Shown piece after piece: positions 13,594 to 23,365 of a stretch of DNA of 64,000 nucleotides (the stretch's first letter is position 1; every line of letters starts with the position of its first letter). Position numbers and translations under genes: made by a program. The notes below the pieces were generated by a model, which was not told the DNA's origin, did not search any database, and was given only the letters and a program-made list of their open reading frames with translations. The DNA is taken from contig NZ_JAJVKW010000022.1 in assembly GCF_024198255.1 (NCBI RefSeq), positions 103,875 to 167,874 of the forward strand, given 5' to 3'. Source of the stretch: Myxococcus guangdongensis (GTDB lineage Bacteria; Myxococcota; Myxococcia; Myxococcales; Myxococcaceae).

Positions 13594-16362
13594 TCATCCC
13601 GGCATGATGGCGGGAGGGTTCATCTTGATTTCGGAGGTGCCTTCGATGGTGACGCCCAGCGCGCCCTTGATGGCCACGCCGCTGGAATCGATGACGACCT
13701 CAGAGGCGCCACACGTCAGGGTGATCTTCCCGGAGGCCTCGAGCTTGAGATTGGCGGCGGTCACCACGCCCGCGGCACCCGCGGTGATGGAGTGGCCTCC
13801 GGTGATGTCCTGGGTCTGGCTGGCCACGTTGATGGCCACGGCCCCCTTCGCATCGATGGCGAGCGCCTTGGCCACCTTCACCATGTACGCGCCCACGGTC
13901 TCGAGCTTCGCGATACCCACCTGCTCGTTCTTGCCGCCGTTGATCAACTCGATACGGGCCGCGCCCACCGTCTCCGTCGAATCTCCGCCGACCGCGAACG
14001 AGACGCCCGTCACGGCGTTGATGACCGCCAGCGCGCCGATCTTCTCGGTGACGGAGCCCTCGACCGTCGTGCCCCACGTACCGGGGCCACCGCCGCCGCC
14101 TCCTCCTCCGCCACCACCACCTCCTCCGCCACCACCACGACCTCCGCCTTCACCTCCAGCGTGCCCCGAGTTCTCGGTGGCCGGAGCGTCCCACGATCCC
14201 CCCGCGCCGCCTCCGCCACTACTTCCCCCTCCGAAGCCCCCGAAGTCTGGTCCCCCAGCGCCACCACCGCGCGCTGCGGTGCCCCCTCGCGTCAGCGCGC
14301 CGCTCGACACGGCTTGGGCCATGCCGGAGGCCATGACGTTCGAGAGGGACAGGTTCCCATCCTCGGCGAGCTGGCCGACCTCCGAGCCGAAGACGGCCAC
14401 GGCGGTGTTGTCGCCTCCGAGGAGGGCTGCTGCCGGGCCGGCCAGCTCCGCGGCGGTGCCCAGCGCATCCCGGGCGGCATTCAGCCCTGGCATCAGGGGC
14501 CCGAGCAGGGCGGCTTCGGCACGGCTCGCCGCCTTGCCCGCCAGGGCGGTCGCCGCCTCGAGGGCCAGGGACTCGATGCTCTCGAGTATTCCTTGCGCCG
14601 GGTTACCGACCTGCATGTTCTCCAGCCCGCCGACCTTCAGCGTGACGGCGCCGGTGATCTCCTCGCCGATGATGCCGCTGACCTTGACCGCGCGGTTGGC
14701 GCCCACGGTGACCTTGTGGTCCTTGCCCACCGAGGCGTTGTGGATGCCCTTGACCGCCACCTTCTCGTTGGCGCCGACGGACATCTCCCGGTTCGTGCCG
14801 ATGGTGCGCTTCTGGTTCACGGCGACCTTGGCGCTCTTGTCGTTGGCGGCCTTGATGTTGATGTCGTAGGCGCCATTGACGTAGACGCGCTGGCTGTCCG
14901 CCGAGTCGTCGAAGCTGACCTCGTTCGAGCCCCCCGCGCCGGGCGACGAATTGGAGCGGTGCCCGGACACCGTCTTCTGCGCGGGCAGGCTGTAGTCTGG
15001 CGGGTTCAGCGGGTTGTAGAGGCGCCCCAGGCACACGGGCCTGTCCGGGTCTCCCTCCACGAACTCGATGAGCACCTCCCAGCCGATGCGGGGAATCATC
15101 ACGGAGCCCGTGGTGTGCGCCTGCGCGACGCGGACCCAGCAGGACGACGTGTCGTCGAGCATGCCGTCACGGTCCCAATGGAACTGCACCTTCACGCGGC
15201 CGTGCTCGTCGCAGTGGAGCTCCTGACCCGAGGGCCCCGTGACTCGCGCCGTCTGGAGCCCCTGGATTCGCGGCCGCGGCGTCTCACGTCGGGGGCGGAA
15301 CACCTGCGCGGAGGGCACCACGTCGAAGTCCACCTCGCAGTGCGCCGCGCCGGTGTCCACGAGCGGGCCGGGCTCCTGCTGGCCGTGGAAGCGCAGGTGC
15401 AGGCGCGAGGCGGTGATGAAGTACTCGCCGTCCGCGAAGGGGTGGCCCACCAGCGACACGCGACGCCCCGCCGCCAGCGTCATCGCGTTGGTGCGAGCCC
15501 GCGCGGACTTCCGCCGTCCCCGCAGCTCCTCCAGGCGACGCTTCGCCAGCCGCTTGCCGTCCGCGGGCTGCGTGTACCGGCCCGGGTACTCGTACCACTC
15601 CGCCTGCACGGAGTCCTCGGCGAGCTGGTCCGCCGCCAGCTTCTTCGAGGGGTTCAGCATGTCGTAGTCGTCCAGGCTGACCTTGGAGACGCTGGCGCGC
15701 ACGCCGCTGCGCCAGTCCCACACCGCCACCGCGTCGCCTCCGAGCGAGGCGTCGTAGCGGAAGGGCAGGGCGTCCGGCTCCATCACCTCGGCGGACTCGC
15801 TCGCGTCCGAGAGCACCATCACATGCCCGTCCGCGCTGTGCTCGAACGCGAACCAGATGCCCTCCTCCTCGAGCAGCCGGCACACGAAGTCCCACTCGGA
15901 CTCATCGTACTGCACGCAGTACTCACGCCGCGGATACGAGCCCTCCAACGTCCAGCGGAACAGCCGGTCCTCGAGCCCCGCGTCCTTGAAGACGGCCTTC
16001 ACGATGTCCGGGACGGACAGCTCCTGGAAGATGCGGAAGCCGTACCGGTACGCGAGGAGCCACGGCTGCGGGACGAGCGTGAGCCGGTAGCGCACGAGCT
16101 GCGCCGGGTCATCCGTGGCGACGACGTCGAGCCGGTCCACCACCCCCGACACCTCGCGCACCTGCCCGAAGGCGTCCTCCAGCACCACGTGGGCGAACCC
16201 GCCGCGCGCCTCCTCCGGCGCGAGCTCGGTCGTCGACAGGTCGAGTTCGAACACGAACCGCCGCGACACCTCTTCTTCGCCACGCAGGGCGTGGACGACG
16301 AGGTCCCCACTCTGACCGGGGATGCTGGCGGTGACGGATACTGCCGAGGGCGAGTCGCTCAT
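13594..16362 (-). CDS. vgrG: VgrG spike protein, subfamily C, left arm
   Basis: This 922-residue VgrG is the longest here. Domain order: gp27-like hub with CVQYDESEWDFVCRLLEEEG (~1-365), gp5-like OB fold (HGRVKVQFHWDRDG, HTTGSVMIPRIGWEVL, ~370-460), then a beta-helical DUF2345-type spike. The spike is interrupted by an Ala-rich, probably helical insert (AATALAGKAASRAEAALLG, ~585-655) and a Ser/Gly linker ending in a long poly-Gly run (~738-759). After these the repetitive strands resume. Its counterpart C' at 25610 shows the same two inserts. It is the third of three consecutive vgrG genes (6-base gap to B). No enzymatic C-terminal extension is recognised. Confidence 0.92.
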   Translation of the reverse strand: MSDSPSAVSVTASIPGQSGDLVVHALRGEEEVSRRFVFELDLSTTELAPEEARGGFAHVVLEDAFGQVREVSGVVDRLDVVATDDPAQLVRYRLTLVPQPWLLAYRYGFRIFQELSVPDIVKAVFKDAGLEDRLFRWTLEGSYPRREYCVQYDESEWDFVCRLLEEEGIWFAFEHSADGHVMVLSDASESAEVMEPDALPFRYDASLGGDAVAVWDWRSGVRASVSKVSLDDYDMLNPSKKLAADQLAEDSVQAEWYEYPGRYTQPADGKRLAKRRLEELRGRRKSARARTNAMTLAAGRRVSLVGHPFADGEYFITASRLHLRFHGQQEPGPLVDTGAAHCEVDFDVVPSAQVFRPRRETPRPRIQGLQTARVTGPSGQELHCDEHGRVKVQFHWDRDGMLDDTSSCWVRVAQAHTTGSVMIPRIGWEVLIEFVEGDPDRPVCLGRLYNPLNPPDYSLPAQKTVSGHRSNSSPGAGGSNEVSFDDSADSQRVYVNGAYDINIKAANDKSAKVAVNQKRTIGTNREMSVGANEKVAVKGIHNASVGKDHKVTVGANRAVKVSGIIGEEITGAVTLKVGGLENMQVGNPAQGILESIESLALEAATALAGKAASRAEAALLGPLMPGLNAARDALGTAAELAGPAAALLGGDNTAVAVFGSEVGQLAEDGNLSLSNVMASGMAQAVSSGALTRGGTAARGGGAGGPDFGGFGGGSSGGGGAGGSWDAPATENSGHAGGEGGGRGGGGGGGGGGGGGGGGGPGTWGTTVEGSVTEKIGALAVINAVTGVSFAVGGDSTETVGAARIELINGGKNEQVGIAKLETVGAYMVKVAKALAIDAKGAVAINVASQTQDITGGHSITAGAAGVVTAANLKLEASGKITLTCGASEVVIDSSGVAIKGALGVTIEGTSEIKMNPPAIMPG
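14087..14148 (-). repeat. Poly-glycine-coding trinucleotide tract
   Basis: A near-continuous run of GGN codons inside VgrG-C encodes about 20 glycines interrupted by one Arg. It is a low-complexity, slippage-prone tract in frame, presumably a flexible linker in the spike. Confidence 0.8.
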
Positions 16363-16368
16363 AAAGCC

Positions 16369-18585
16369 TCAGGCGCTCTTGTGCAGCAACTGGTTGAGCA
16401 CCTTGTTGTTCTTGATGACGACGGTGGGCGCCTTGATGTTGATCTGCCCGCTGGCCAGCAGCTCCACCGTGCAGGCGCCGCCCCGCAGGACCAGCTTGTT
16501 CTCCGCGGAGAAGGTGATGTTGGTGGCCTTCACCTTCATGCCCCCGCCCGCGGTGATGGCCACCAGGCCCTTGGCCGTGTCCGTCCTGCTGCCGCCACAC
16601 TTCACCTTCTCCACGCCCGCGTTCATCACGTAGCCCGCGCCGCAGGAGACGGACATCTGCTTGGCCTTGGTGAACTTCAGGGCGCCGATGGTCTCCGTGA
16701 AGTTCGTCGACACCGACACGAGCCGGCTCTTGCCCGCAAGCTCCATCCAGGCCGCGCCGACCTTCGTCGAGGAGGCCCCCACCACCTTGCGCGTGTAGGC
16801 GACGAGCGCCGTCACCACCTGCAGCGCGGCCACCTTCCGGTCCAGGGTGCCCTGGATGCTCTCCGCCATGTCCCCGCCCACCTGCACCATGCGCGCGCCG
16901 CCGATGCTCACGCTCAAGTCCCCGCCGACGCCATCCGTGTAGTCGCCCCCCACGTTGATGTCCTGGTTGGCGCCCACGCTGAGCGTCCGGTTGCCGGTGA
17001 CGTTGGCGTAGTGGTTGCCTCCCACGCTCATCGTGTTGTCCACGCCCACCGAGCAGCGCTCGTCGTTGGCGACCGTCATCTCCGCGTCGTTGTCCACCAG
17101 CAGCGTGTAGTCCTTGGACGCGTTGATGAAGATCTCCTCGGCGCCCGCCGCGTCCTCGAAGCGCAGCTCGTTGGCGCCCGGTCCGCCTCCCGTGGTCGCG
17201 CTCTGGATGGAGCTGCGCGTCGCCCCGTCCGGCAGCGCGTAGGGGGGCGTGTGCTCGGCGTTGTAGAGGTGGCCCGCGACGAAGGGCCGGTCGAAGTCCC
17301 CCAGCTCGAAGTCCACGAGGAGCTCGAACTCCACGCGGGGGATGATGAGCGAGCCGCTGAGCGGCAGCTGGCCCACGCGCAGCCACGTGGAGCTGCGGTC
17401 ATCCACCAGGCCGGAGCGGTCCCACGGGAAGCGCACCTTCACCCGGCCGAACGACTCTGTGTGGATCTCCTCGCCCGAGGGCCCCGTGACGAACGCGAGC
17501 TGCGTGCCTCCGATGAGCGGCTTGGGCGGCGCCGTCACCGGCCGGTAGGGCACGGTGTGGGGGATGGCCCGGACTTCGTTCGAGTAGAAGCCGGGTCGCT
17601 GCGTGTCGTGCTCGCTGGAGGCGTGGTGCACCACCCGGGTGATGAGCAGGTCGACGTTGGACTCGGTCCGGCCATGCCCCGTCACGCAGAACGTCCTGCC
17701 GGGCTCCAGCCTCGGGCAGGTGCTCTGGCCCTGGAGCGTGCGCGTCCCCAGCCGCAGCCGCTCCATCAGGCGCCTGGCGCGCGTGCGGCCCGCCGCCGCC
17801 TCCACGAAGTCACCGGGATGCTCGTAGACCTCGCGCCCCGAGGCGGACTCGGCGCTGTGGGTCGCGGACAGGTCGACCGCGGGGCGCTTGAAGTCGTAGT
17901 CGCGCAGGAACACCTGGTCGGAGGCCATGCTCCGGCCATCGCGCAGGTCGATGACGACGTCGTCGTCGAGCTGGCTGCTGTCCCGGTCCACCAGCAGGCT
18001 CTGCCCCCGGATGGGCTCCAGCCGGGTGCTGTCGTCGAAGAAGAGCAGCCGCGCGCCGTCCGCCTCGTGGTGCACCGCGAAGGCGATGCCCTCCGAGTGG
18101 AGCAGCCGCGACATGAAGGCGAAGTCGCTCTCGTTGTACTGGACCACGTTGACGCGCGTGGGGGGCGGCTCCGTCAAGTCCCAGCTCGCCGTGTCCCCCA
18201 GGCCCGCATCGTCGAGGACGCTGGAGATGACCTCCTGGACGCTCTGCTCCTGGAAGATGCGCGAGGTGCGCCCCAGCTTGAGCAGCTCCACCGGGGCGCA
18301 GATGACGACCACCAGCCGGAAGGCATGGCTCTGCGTGACCTCCAGGTGCGCCTCGGTCACCACGCCGTGGAAGGGGCGGTCCTCCGAGTCGTCGTGGAAG
18401 CGCATCCACAAGGCCGCCGGCGTGCCCGGCAGCGCGTCCAGGTCCACGTGCTCTGGGGTCTCCGCCTCGACCTGGACCCGGCAGCCCTCGCTCAGGGCCT
18501 CCGTGGCCTCCATCCGCAGGACGCGGAAGCGGGTGGGGTCGAATCCCTCCAGTGACAGCTCCAGGCTCAGTCGTCGCATCCCCAT
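16369..18585 (-). CDS. vgrG: VgrG spike protein, subfamily B, left arm
   Basis: This 738-residue VgrG has the gp27-like hub (~1-360, with QYNESDFAFMSRLLHSEGIA), the gp5 OB fold (FGRVKVRFPWDRSGLVDDRS then IIPRVEFELLVDFELGD), and a beta-helix with regular N-x-S-V-G-G/A repeats (~480-738). The OB region is distinct from A and C (RFPWDRSG with a LRVGQL continuation) and matches B' at 23366-25594, which defines a subfamily. No effector domain is fused. It lies between vgrG-A and vgrG-C with gaps of 9 and 6 bases. Confidence 0.92.
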   Translation of the reverse strand: MGMRRLSLELSLEGFDPTRFRVLRMEATEALSEGCRVQVEAETPEHVDLDALPGTPAALWMRFHDDSEDRPFHGVVTEAHLEVTQSHAFRLVVVICAPVELLKLGRTSRIFQEQSVQEVISSVLDDAGLGDTASWDLTEPPPTRVNVVQYNESDFAFMSRLLHSEGIAFAVHHEADGARLLFFDDSTRLEPIRGQSLLVDRDSSQLDDDVVIDLRDGRSMASDQVFLRDYDFKRPAVDLSATHSAESASGREVYEHPGDFVEAAAGRTRARRLMERLRLGTRTLQGQSTCPRLEPGRTFCVTGHGRTESNVDLLITRVVHHASSEHDTQRPGFYSNEVRAIPHTVPYRPVTAPPKPLIGGTQLAFVTGPSGEEIHTESFGRVKVRFPWDRSGLVDDRSSTWLRVGQLPLSGSLIIPRVEFELLVDFELGDFDRPFVAGHLYNAEHTPPYALPDGATRSSIQSATTGGGPGANELRFEDAAGAEEIFINASKDYTLLVDNDAEMTVANDERCSVGVDNTMSVGGNHYANVTGNRTLSVGANQDINVGGDYTDGVGGDLSVSIGGARMVQVGGDMAESIQGTLDRKVAALQVVTALVAYTRKVVGASSTKVGAAWMELAGKSRLVSVSTNFTETIGALKFTKAKQMSVSCGAGYVMNAGVEKVKCGGSRTDTAKGLVAITAGGGMKVKATNITFSAENKLVLRGGACTVELLASGQINIKAPTVVIKNNKVLNQLLHKSA

Positions 18586-18594
18586 GAGCGCCCC

Positions 18595-20823
18595 CTACTT
18601 CTTGAAGTGGATCTTCCCCTTGAGCTGCACCTTGGCGCCGCCCTTGAGGCCTTCCGCGTCCACCATCAGCGTCGAGCCCGACAGCTCGAACACCTTGCCC
18701 CCGCCCTTGAGCTTCGCGCCGCCGGGAGCGGTGAGGGTCACCGTCTTGGCCGACATGGCGAAGTCCTTGCCCACCTTCTCGGAGATGGGCCCCGCGGAGG
18801 TGATGGCCACCGCGCCCGTGGCCTCCAGGATGATGTCCTCGCCCGTCTTGAAGTCCGCCAGGCCCGTGGTGAGCACCTTCGCCGCGCCCACGTCCTCCGA
18901 CTTGGCGCCCTTGAGCACCTCCACCTTGGCGCCGCCCACCGACTCCGTCTTCCCGCCGCCCACCGTCTCGACGATGGCCGTCGCCGCGTTGATGGAGAAC
19001 GCCGCGCCCACCGTGCGCGAGCAGTCCGCGTTGAACGTCTCCAGCACGTGGTTGGTCAGGACGTTCATCGCGCCGCCGATGGTGTCGCTGCGCTTGCCGT
19101 CCACCGTCTGGGAGAAGTTGCCGGTGACGCCCCAGTCGTCCAACGCCCCGACCTGGACCACCTTGGAGCCCGTCGTCTCCAGCACCGCGTTGCTCGTCAC
19201 GCTGAGCCCCTGGTTGGCGCCGATGTCCACCGTCTCGTCGCCGCCCACCAGCGAGGTGGACTGGTCGCCCACCTCCTCCTGCGCGTTGTTGACGATGTCC
19301 TCGGAGAGGTCGTGCCCGGTGACGAGCTTGAAGTCCTTGGAGGAGTGGATGAAGAACTCCATGCCTCCGTTGCCGTCCTGGATGCGCACCTCGTTGGTGC
19401 TGCCGCCGCCGGGCGAGGTGGCCGACTGGAGCGAGGACTGGGTCCGCTCGTCCGGCAGGGCGTACGGCGGCATCGTCTCCTGGTTGTAGAGCTTCTGCAG
19501 GACGACGGGGCGGTCCGGGTCTCCGTCCAGGAAGCCGACCTCCATCTCCCAGCCCACGCGGGGGAGAATCATGCTGCCGCTGGTGTTCTGCTGCTGCACG
19601 CGCATCCAGCACGAGGCGGTGTCGTCCACCTTGCCCTCGCGGTCCCAATAGAAGTGGACCTTGATGCGCCCGAACTCGTCGACGTGGATCTCCTCGCCCG
19701 GCGGGCCCGTGACGACCGCGCTCTCCTTGCCCCACACGCGCGGGCGCGGGGTGCGCCGCGCGGGCCGGAAGTCGGTGCCCGCCGAGGGGATGGCCCGCAC
19801 GCGGGTGCCGAAGCGGGTGGACTCCGCATCCTCCGCCTGGACCAGCGCGTAGTCGTGGGTGACCTGGAGGAGCAGGTACTCCTGGCAGAGGAAGGAGGGG
19901 AGGGCGTCGAGCAGGGAGAACAGGCGCCCGGGCTGCAGCCGGAAGCTGTTGCTGCGCGCCTCCAGGACCATCCGCTCCTGCACCAGCCCGCTCAGGCGGT
20001 TGCGCGCGCGGCGGACGCCATCCGAGGGGCTGGAGAAGGAGCCCGGGTATTCGTAACGCGGGAAGTCCGCCTCGCTGGAGCGCTCCTCGGCCTCCAGCGG
20101 CTCGCTGGGGCTGCGCCAGTTCCAGTCCCGCGCGGTGTACAGGCCGTGCACCAGGCGCGAGGTGAAGGTGAGCTCGGCCACGCGCTCGTCCTCCGCGTGG
20201 ATGAGCGAGTCGCGCGTGAAGCCGAGCGCGGGCGTCCCCAGGATGGGCTCGTAGGTGGAAGGGTCGTCCGCGAGCTTCAGCACGTGCTCGGTGGGCAGGT
20301 GCTCGAACCAGAAGAAGATGCCCTCGTCCTCCAGCAGCCGGAGCACGAAGTCCAGGTCGCTCTCCTTCCACTGGGTGCAGTACTCCCGCTTCATGTAATC
20401 GCGGGACAGGAGCCACTCGGTGGACGCGGCGGGCAGGCCCGCCTTCTCCAGGACGGCCTGGATGATCTCCACCGCCGTCATGTCCTGGAAGATTTGACTG
20501 CGGCTGCGGTAGCGCAGGCCGTGCAGCCGGGGCCGCAGGCGCAGCCGGTAGACGAACCCATGGGTTGCGAGCCTCGCGCGGTACTCCGCCTCCTCCACGA
20601 CGCCGTGGAAGCAGCGCGCCTCGAAGCTGCCCTCGGAGAAGGTGGGTGAGAGCCTCAGCGTCCCCGCGGTCCCGATGAGGGCCGTCAGGTCCAGATCGGG
20701 ATCATCACAGGCGAACTCGAGCTCCACGTCGAAGAGCTCGGACAATCCCTCACGCGCCGTGGCCCGCAGGACGATGGCCTCCGCGGGAAGGTCCGCATGG
20801 TCGATGTGGGCACGTACCTCCAT
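18595..20823 (-). CDS. vgrG: VgrG spike protein, subfamily A, left arm
   Basis: This 742-residue VgrG is the first gene of the left arm. It has a gp27-like hub (~1-375; CTQWKESDLDFVLRLLEDEG), a gp5 OB fold (HVDEFGRIKVHFYWDREG, SMILPRVGWEMEVGFLDGDP) and a DUF2345-type beta-helix ending in KVQLKGKIHFKK. The closest relative in the window is A' at 21143, across the divergent intergenic region. The ATG at 20823 is preceded by a purine-rich GAGGGGGAG. There is no extension with enzymatic motifs, so its cargo would ride on separate adaptors. Confidence 0.93.
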   Translation of the reverse strand: MEVRAHIDHADLPAEAIVLRATAREGLSELFDVELEFACDDPDLDLTALIGTAGTLRLSPTFSEGSFEARCFHGVVEEAEYRARLATHGFVYRLRLRPRLHGLRYRSRSQIFQDMTAVEIIQAVLEKAGLPAASTEWLLSRDYMKREYCTQWKESDLDFVLRLLEDEGIFFWFEHLPTEHVLKLADDPSTYEPILGTPALGFTRDSLIHAEDERVAELTFTSRLVHGLYTARDWNWRSPSEPLEAEERSSEADFPRYEYPGSFSSPSDGVRRARNRLSGLVQERMVLEARSNSFRLQPGRLFSLLDALPSFLCQEYLLLQVTHDYALVQAEDAESTRFGTRVRAIPSAGTDFRPARRTPRPRVWGKESAVVTGPPGEEIHVDEFGRIKVHFYWDREGKVDDTASCWMRVQQQNTSGSMILPRVGWEMEVGFLDGDPDRPVVLQKLYNQETMPPYALPDERTQSSLQSATSPGGGSTNEVRIQDGNGGMEFFIHSSKDFKLVTGHDLSEDIVNNAQEEVGDQSTSLVGGDETVDIGANQGLSVTSNAVLETTGSKVVQVGALDDWGVTGNFSQTVDGKRSDTIGGAMNVLTNHVLETFNADCSRTVGAAFSINAATAIVETVGGGKTESVGGAKVEVLKGAKSEDVGAAKVLTTGLADFKTGEDIILEATGAVAITSAGPISEKVGKDFAMSAKTVTLTAPGGAKLKGGGKVFELSGSTLMVDAEGLKGGAKVQLKGKIHFKK

Positions 20824-21142
20824 GCACTCTCCCCCTCTTCGATTGAGATGTCAGTTTCTGGACATCCCTGCCCCGTTGCAACTCCATGGAGCGTGTCAGC
20901 CCTCCGCCCTCTGGCCAACACCTTCATGGGTGTGACGAACGCGAACGGCGTCGAGTCTTCGCGCTGTTGGATGCGTGTGTGCTTGGGGGAGGCCCGCGGG
21001 GTGTCGTGGATGGGCGCGAATCCCCTACATTTCGCGCCATCCTTGGGCATCCCGTTCTTAAAAAAGCACACACGGCCAGGCCCCAGGCTGTCTAACTGTC
21101 AAGTTGTTGTACTACAGTGTCGTTCACTGGGGGTGCGCCTGA
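20824..21142. promoter_or_regulatory. Divergent promoter region at the centre of the two spike arms
   Basis: This 319-base gene-free segment separates the two vgrG-A genes and must hold the promoters of both arms. It is AT-richer than its surroundings near both ends. I see no convincing -35/-10 or -24/-12 pair. A perfect inverted repeat GATGTC-N8-GACATC sits at 20847-20866, within the leader of the left arm, and ACTGT...ACAGT flanks a weaker element about 30 bases before the right-arm start. Confidence 0.55.
20847..20866. promoter_or_regulatory. Inverted repeat GATGTC-N8-GACATC
   Basis: This perfect 6-bp dyad with an 8-base spacer lies 24-43 bases upstream of the left vgrG-A start. It could be a regulator operator or a leader hairpin; no regulator gene is adjacent. 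Confidence 0.3.
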
Positions 21143-23353
21143 ATGCGCTTGAGGTCGACGATTCTCCATGCCTCCCTCCCCTCGGAGCTCGGCGTGTCGC
21201 GCCTGGTGGTGGAGGAAGGCCTCTCCCAGCTATTCGTGGCGGACGTGGAGTGTGTCAGCGCAGACCCCGATTGGGAACTGACGCCACTGCTGGGGACGAG
21301 TGCTTCCGTGAGAGTGGAAGCGGATGATGGCTCCTCACGTCACTTCCACGGCGTCGTCGAGGATGCCGAGTTCGTGGGGACGCGAGGCGAGCTGTTTGTC
21401 TATCGCCTGCGCTTGATGCCCCGACTGAAGGGGCTCGCGCACCGGGTCCGCACCCGAATCTTCCAGGACAAGAACATCGAGGCCATCCTCCGGGAGGTGT
21501 TCTCCGGCGCGGGTGTCCCCGCCGGCGCCACGCGGTGGAGCGTGGCGGAGGGACCCGTTCGCGAGTACTGCACCCAGTGGAAGGAGAGTGAGCTGGGCTT
21601 CGTGCTCCGGTTGTTGGAGGACACGGGCATCTTCTTCTGGTTCGAGCACTCCGAGTCGGACCACGTCATGTGTCTGGCGGACTCGCCCGCGGCGCATGTG
21701 CCCATCGACGGCGCCGCCGGGCTCTCCTTCCGGGCCTGGGACGAGCGCGAGACCCTTCGCGACATCGTCACGCGCCTCACCTACACGGCCCGCGTGGTGC
21801 CGGACGCGGTGATGTTGCGCGACTGGAACTGGCAGACCCCGCTGACGCTGCCCGAGGCGAAGCTCTCCGCGTCTGAAGGGGGCGGCTTGGAGGTCTACGA
21901 GTTCCCCGCGGGGTTCGTCAGCGCCGCCGCGGGCAAGCAGCGGGCCGCGGATCGCCTGAGCGCGGTCCGGGTCCGCCAGCGGGTCCTCCGCGGGACGACG
22001 CCGTCGCTCCGGTTGTCGCCAGGGCGCCTGTTCCAGATCTTCGACGCGGAGCCCGCGCCGCTCAATGGCGAGTACCTGGTGCTGGAGCTGCGCCACGTCT
22101 ACGAGGACCCGACGGCGGGGACGCTGGTGGATGGAGACGGGCGCTACCGCGCCGAGTTCACCGCCGTCCCGGGAGGCGTGGAGTTCCGCCCCTCCCGCGT
22201 GACGCCCCGGCCTCGCGTCATGGGCAAGGAGCTGGCGGTGGTGACGGGGCCGGCGGGCGAGGAGATCCACGTCGACGAGTTCGGTCGGGTGAAGGTGCAC
22301 TTCTACTGGGACCGCGAGGGCAAGGTGGACGACACCGCCTCGTGCTGGATGCGGGTGCAGCAGCAGAACACCGCGGGCAGTCAGATCCTCCCTCGCGTGG
22401 GCTGGGAGGTGGAGGTGGGCTTCCTCCACGGCGACCCCGACAGGCCCCTGGTGCTCCAGAAGCTCTACAACGCGGACACCCTGCCGCCCTATGCCCTGCC
22501 GGACAACCTGATGCAGAGCGCGTTGCAGTCCTCGACGACGCCGGGGGGCGGGGGCACCAACGAGGTGCGCCTCAACGACGGAAATGGCGGCATGGAGTTC
22601 TTCGTCCACTCCCAGAAGGACCTCTCGCTCCAGGCGGGGCACAACCTCACCGAGCAGATCGCCGTGGACGAGGCCGTGCAGATCACCTCGGACAGCACCC
22701 ACAGCATCGGCGTCACGGAGGACGTCTCCGTGGGGGGAGACCAGAGCGCCAGCATCACCGGGATGATGGTGGAGGACACCGCGGGGACCAAGAAGGTGGT
22801 GGTGGGCGCCGTGGATCAATGGGGGGTGGGCGCCATGCATGCCATCACCGTGAAGGGCGCGCGCACGGAGAACGTGGGGGGCTTGCGCAACGTGCTGGCG
22901 CAGAAGGTGACGGAGACCTTCAACGCGGACCTCACCACGAGCGTGGGGGGCGTGCTGAGCATCAACGCCGTCGGCGCCATCACCGAGGCCGTCGCGGGCA
23001 ACAAGACCGAGACGGTGGCCGGCGCGAAGCTGGAGATCATCACGGAGTCGAAGGCGGAGAACATCGGCGCGGCCAAGGTGATGACGGCCGGGATGGTGAA
23101 CATCAAGACGGGCAAGGACCTCACGCTGGCGTCGGGCGCGGCCATGGCCATCACCACGGGGGGGCCCATGGCCATCAAGTGCGACAAGGACTTCAACCTG
23201 TCGGGCTCCTCCGTCACCATCACCGTGGGCAAGGCCAGCGTGAAGTCCGGCTCGAAGCTGGAGGCCACGCCCGCGTCGCTGCAGCTCAAGGGCGACACGG
23301 TGGGAGGGGACGGCGCCCAGGTGAAGCTCAAGGGAACCATCGAGTACAAGTAG
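21143..23353 (+). CDS. vgrG: VgrG spike protein, subfamily A', right arm
   Basis: This 736-residue VgrG is the mirror-image partner of the left vgrG-A. The gp27-like hub (CTQWKESELGFVLRLLEDTG, ~140-160), OB fold (HVDEFGRVKVHFYWDREG, QQQNTAGSQILPRVGWEVEV) and DUF2345 beta-helix (~490-736) align with A almost without gaps around the OB fold, while the hub and tail have drifted. The start at 21143 is the first ATG, with only a weak G-rich Shine-Dalgarno; a GTG three codons earlier is possible. It heads the right-arm operon and is followed by vgrG-B' after 12 bases. Confidence 0.92.
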   Translation: MRLRSTILHASLPSELGVSRLVVEEGLSQLFVADVECVSADPDWELTPLLGTSASVRVEADDGSSRHFHGVVEDAEFVGTRGELFVYRLRLMPRLKGLAHRVRTRIFQDKNIEAILREVFSGAGVPAGATRWSVAEGPVREYCTQWKESELGFVLRLLEDTGIFFWFEHSESDHVMCLADSPAAHVPIDGAAGLSFRAWDERETLRDIVTRLTYTARVVPDAVMLRDWNWQTPLTLPEAKLSASEGGGLEVYEFPAGFVSAAAGKQRAADRLSAVRVRQRVLRGTTPSLRLSPGRLFQIFDAEPAPLNGEYLVLELRHVYEDPTAGTLVDGDGRYRAEFTAVPGGVEFRPSRVTPRPRVMGKELAVVTGPAGEEIHVDEFGRVKVHFYWDREGKVDDTASCWMRVQQQNTAGSQILPRVGWEVEVGFLHGDPDRPLVLQKLYNADTLPPYALPDNLMQSALQSSTTPGGGGTNEVRLNDGNGGMEFFVHSQKDLSLQAGHNLTEQIAVDEAVQITSDSTHSIGVTEDVSVGGDQSASITGMMVEDTAGTKKVVVGAVDQWGVGAMHAITVKGARTENVGGLRNVLAQKVTETFNADLTTSVGGVLSINAVGAITEAVAGNKTETVAGAKLEIITESKAENIGAAKVMTAGMVNIKTGKDLTLASGAAMAITTGGPMAIKCDKDFNLSGSSVTITVGKASVKSGSKLEATPASLQLKGDTVGGDGAQVKLKGTIEYK

Positions 23354-23365
23354 GTAGGGGGGGAG

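Noticed and set aside
13564..18555. A 1663-codon open frame on the + strand opposite the left vgrG-B and vgrG-C genes
   Set aside because: It is an antisense shadow created by high GC at third codon positions. The protein is a low-complexity mix of Arg, His, Ala, Gly and Leu with no domain, while the opposite strand encodes clear VgrG proteins.
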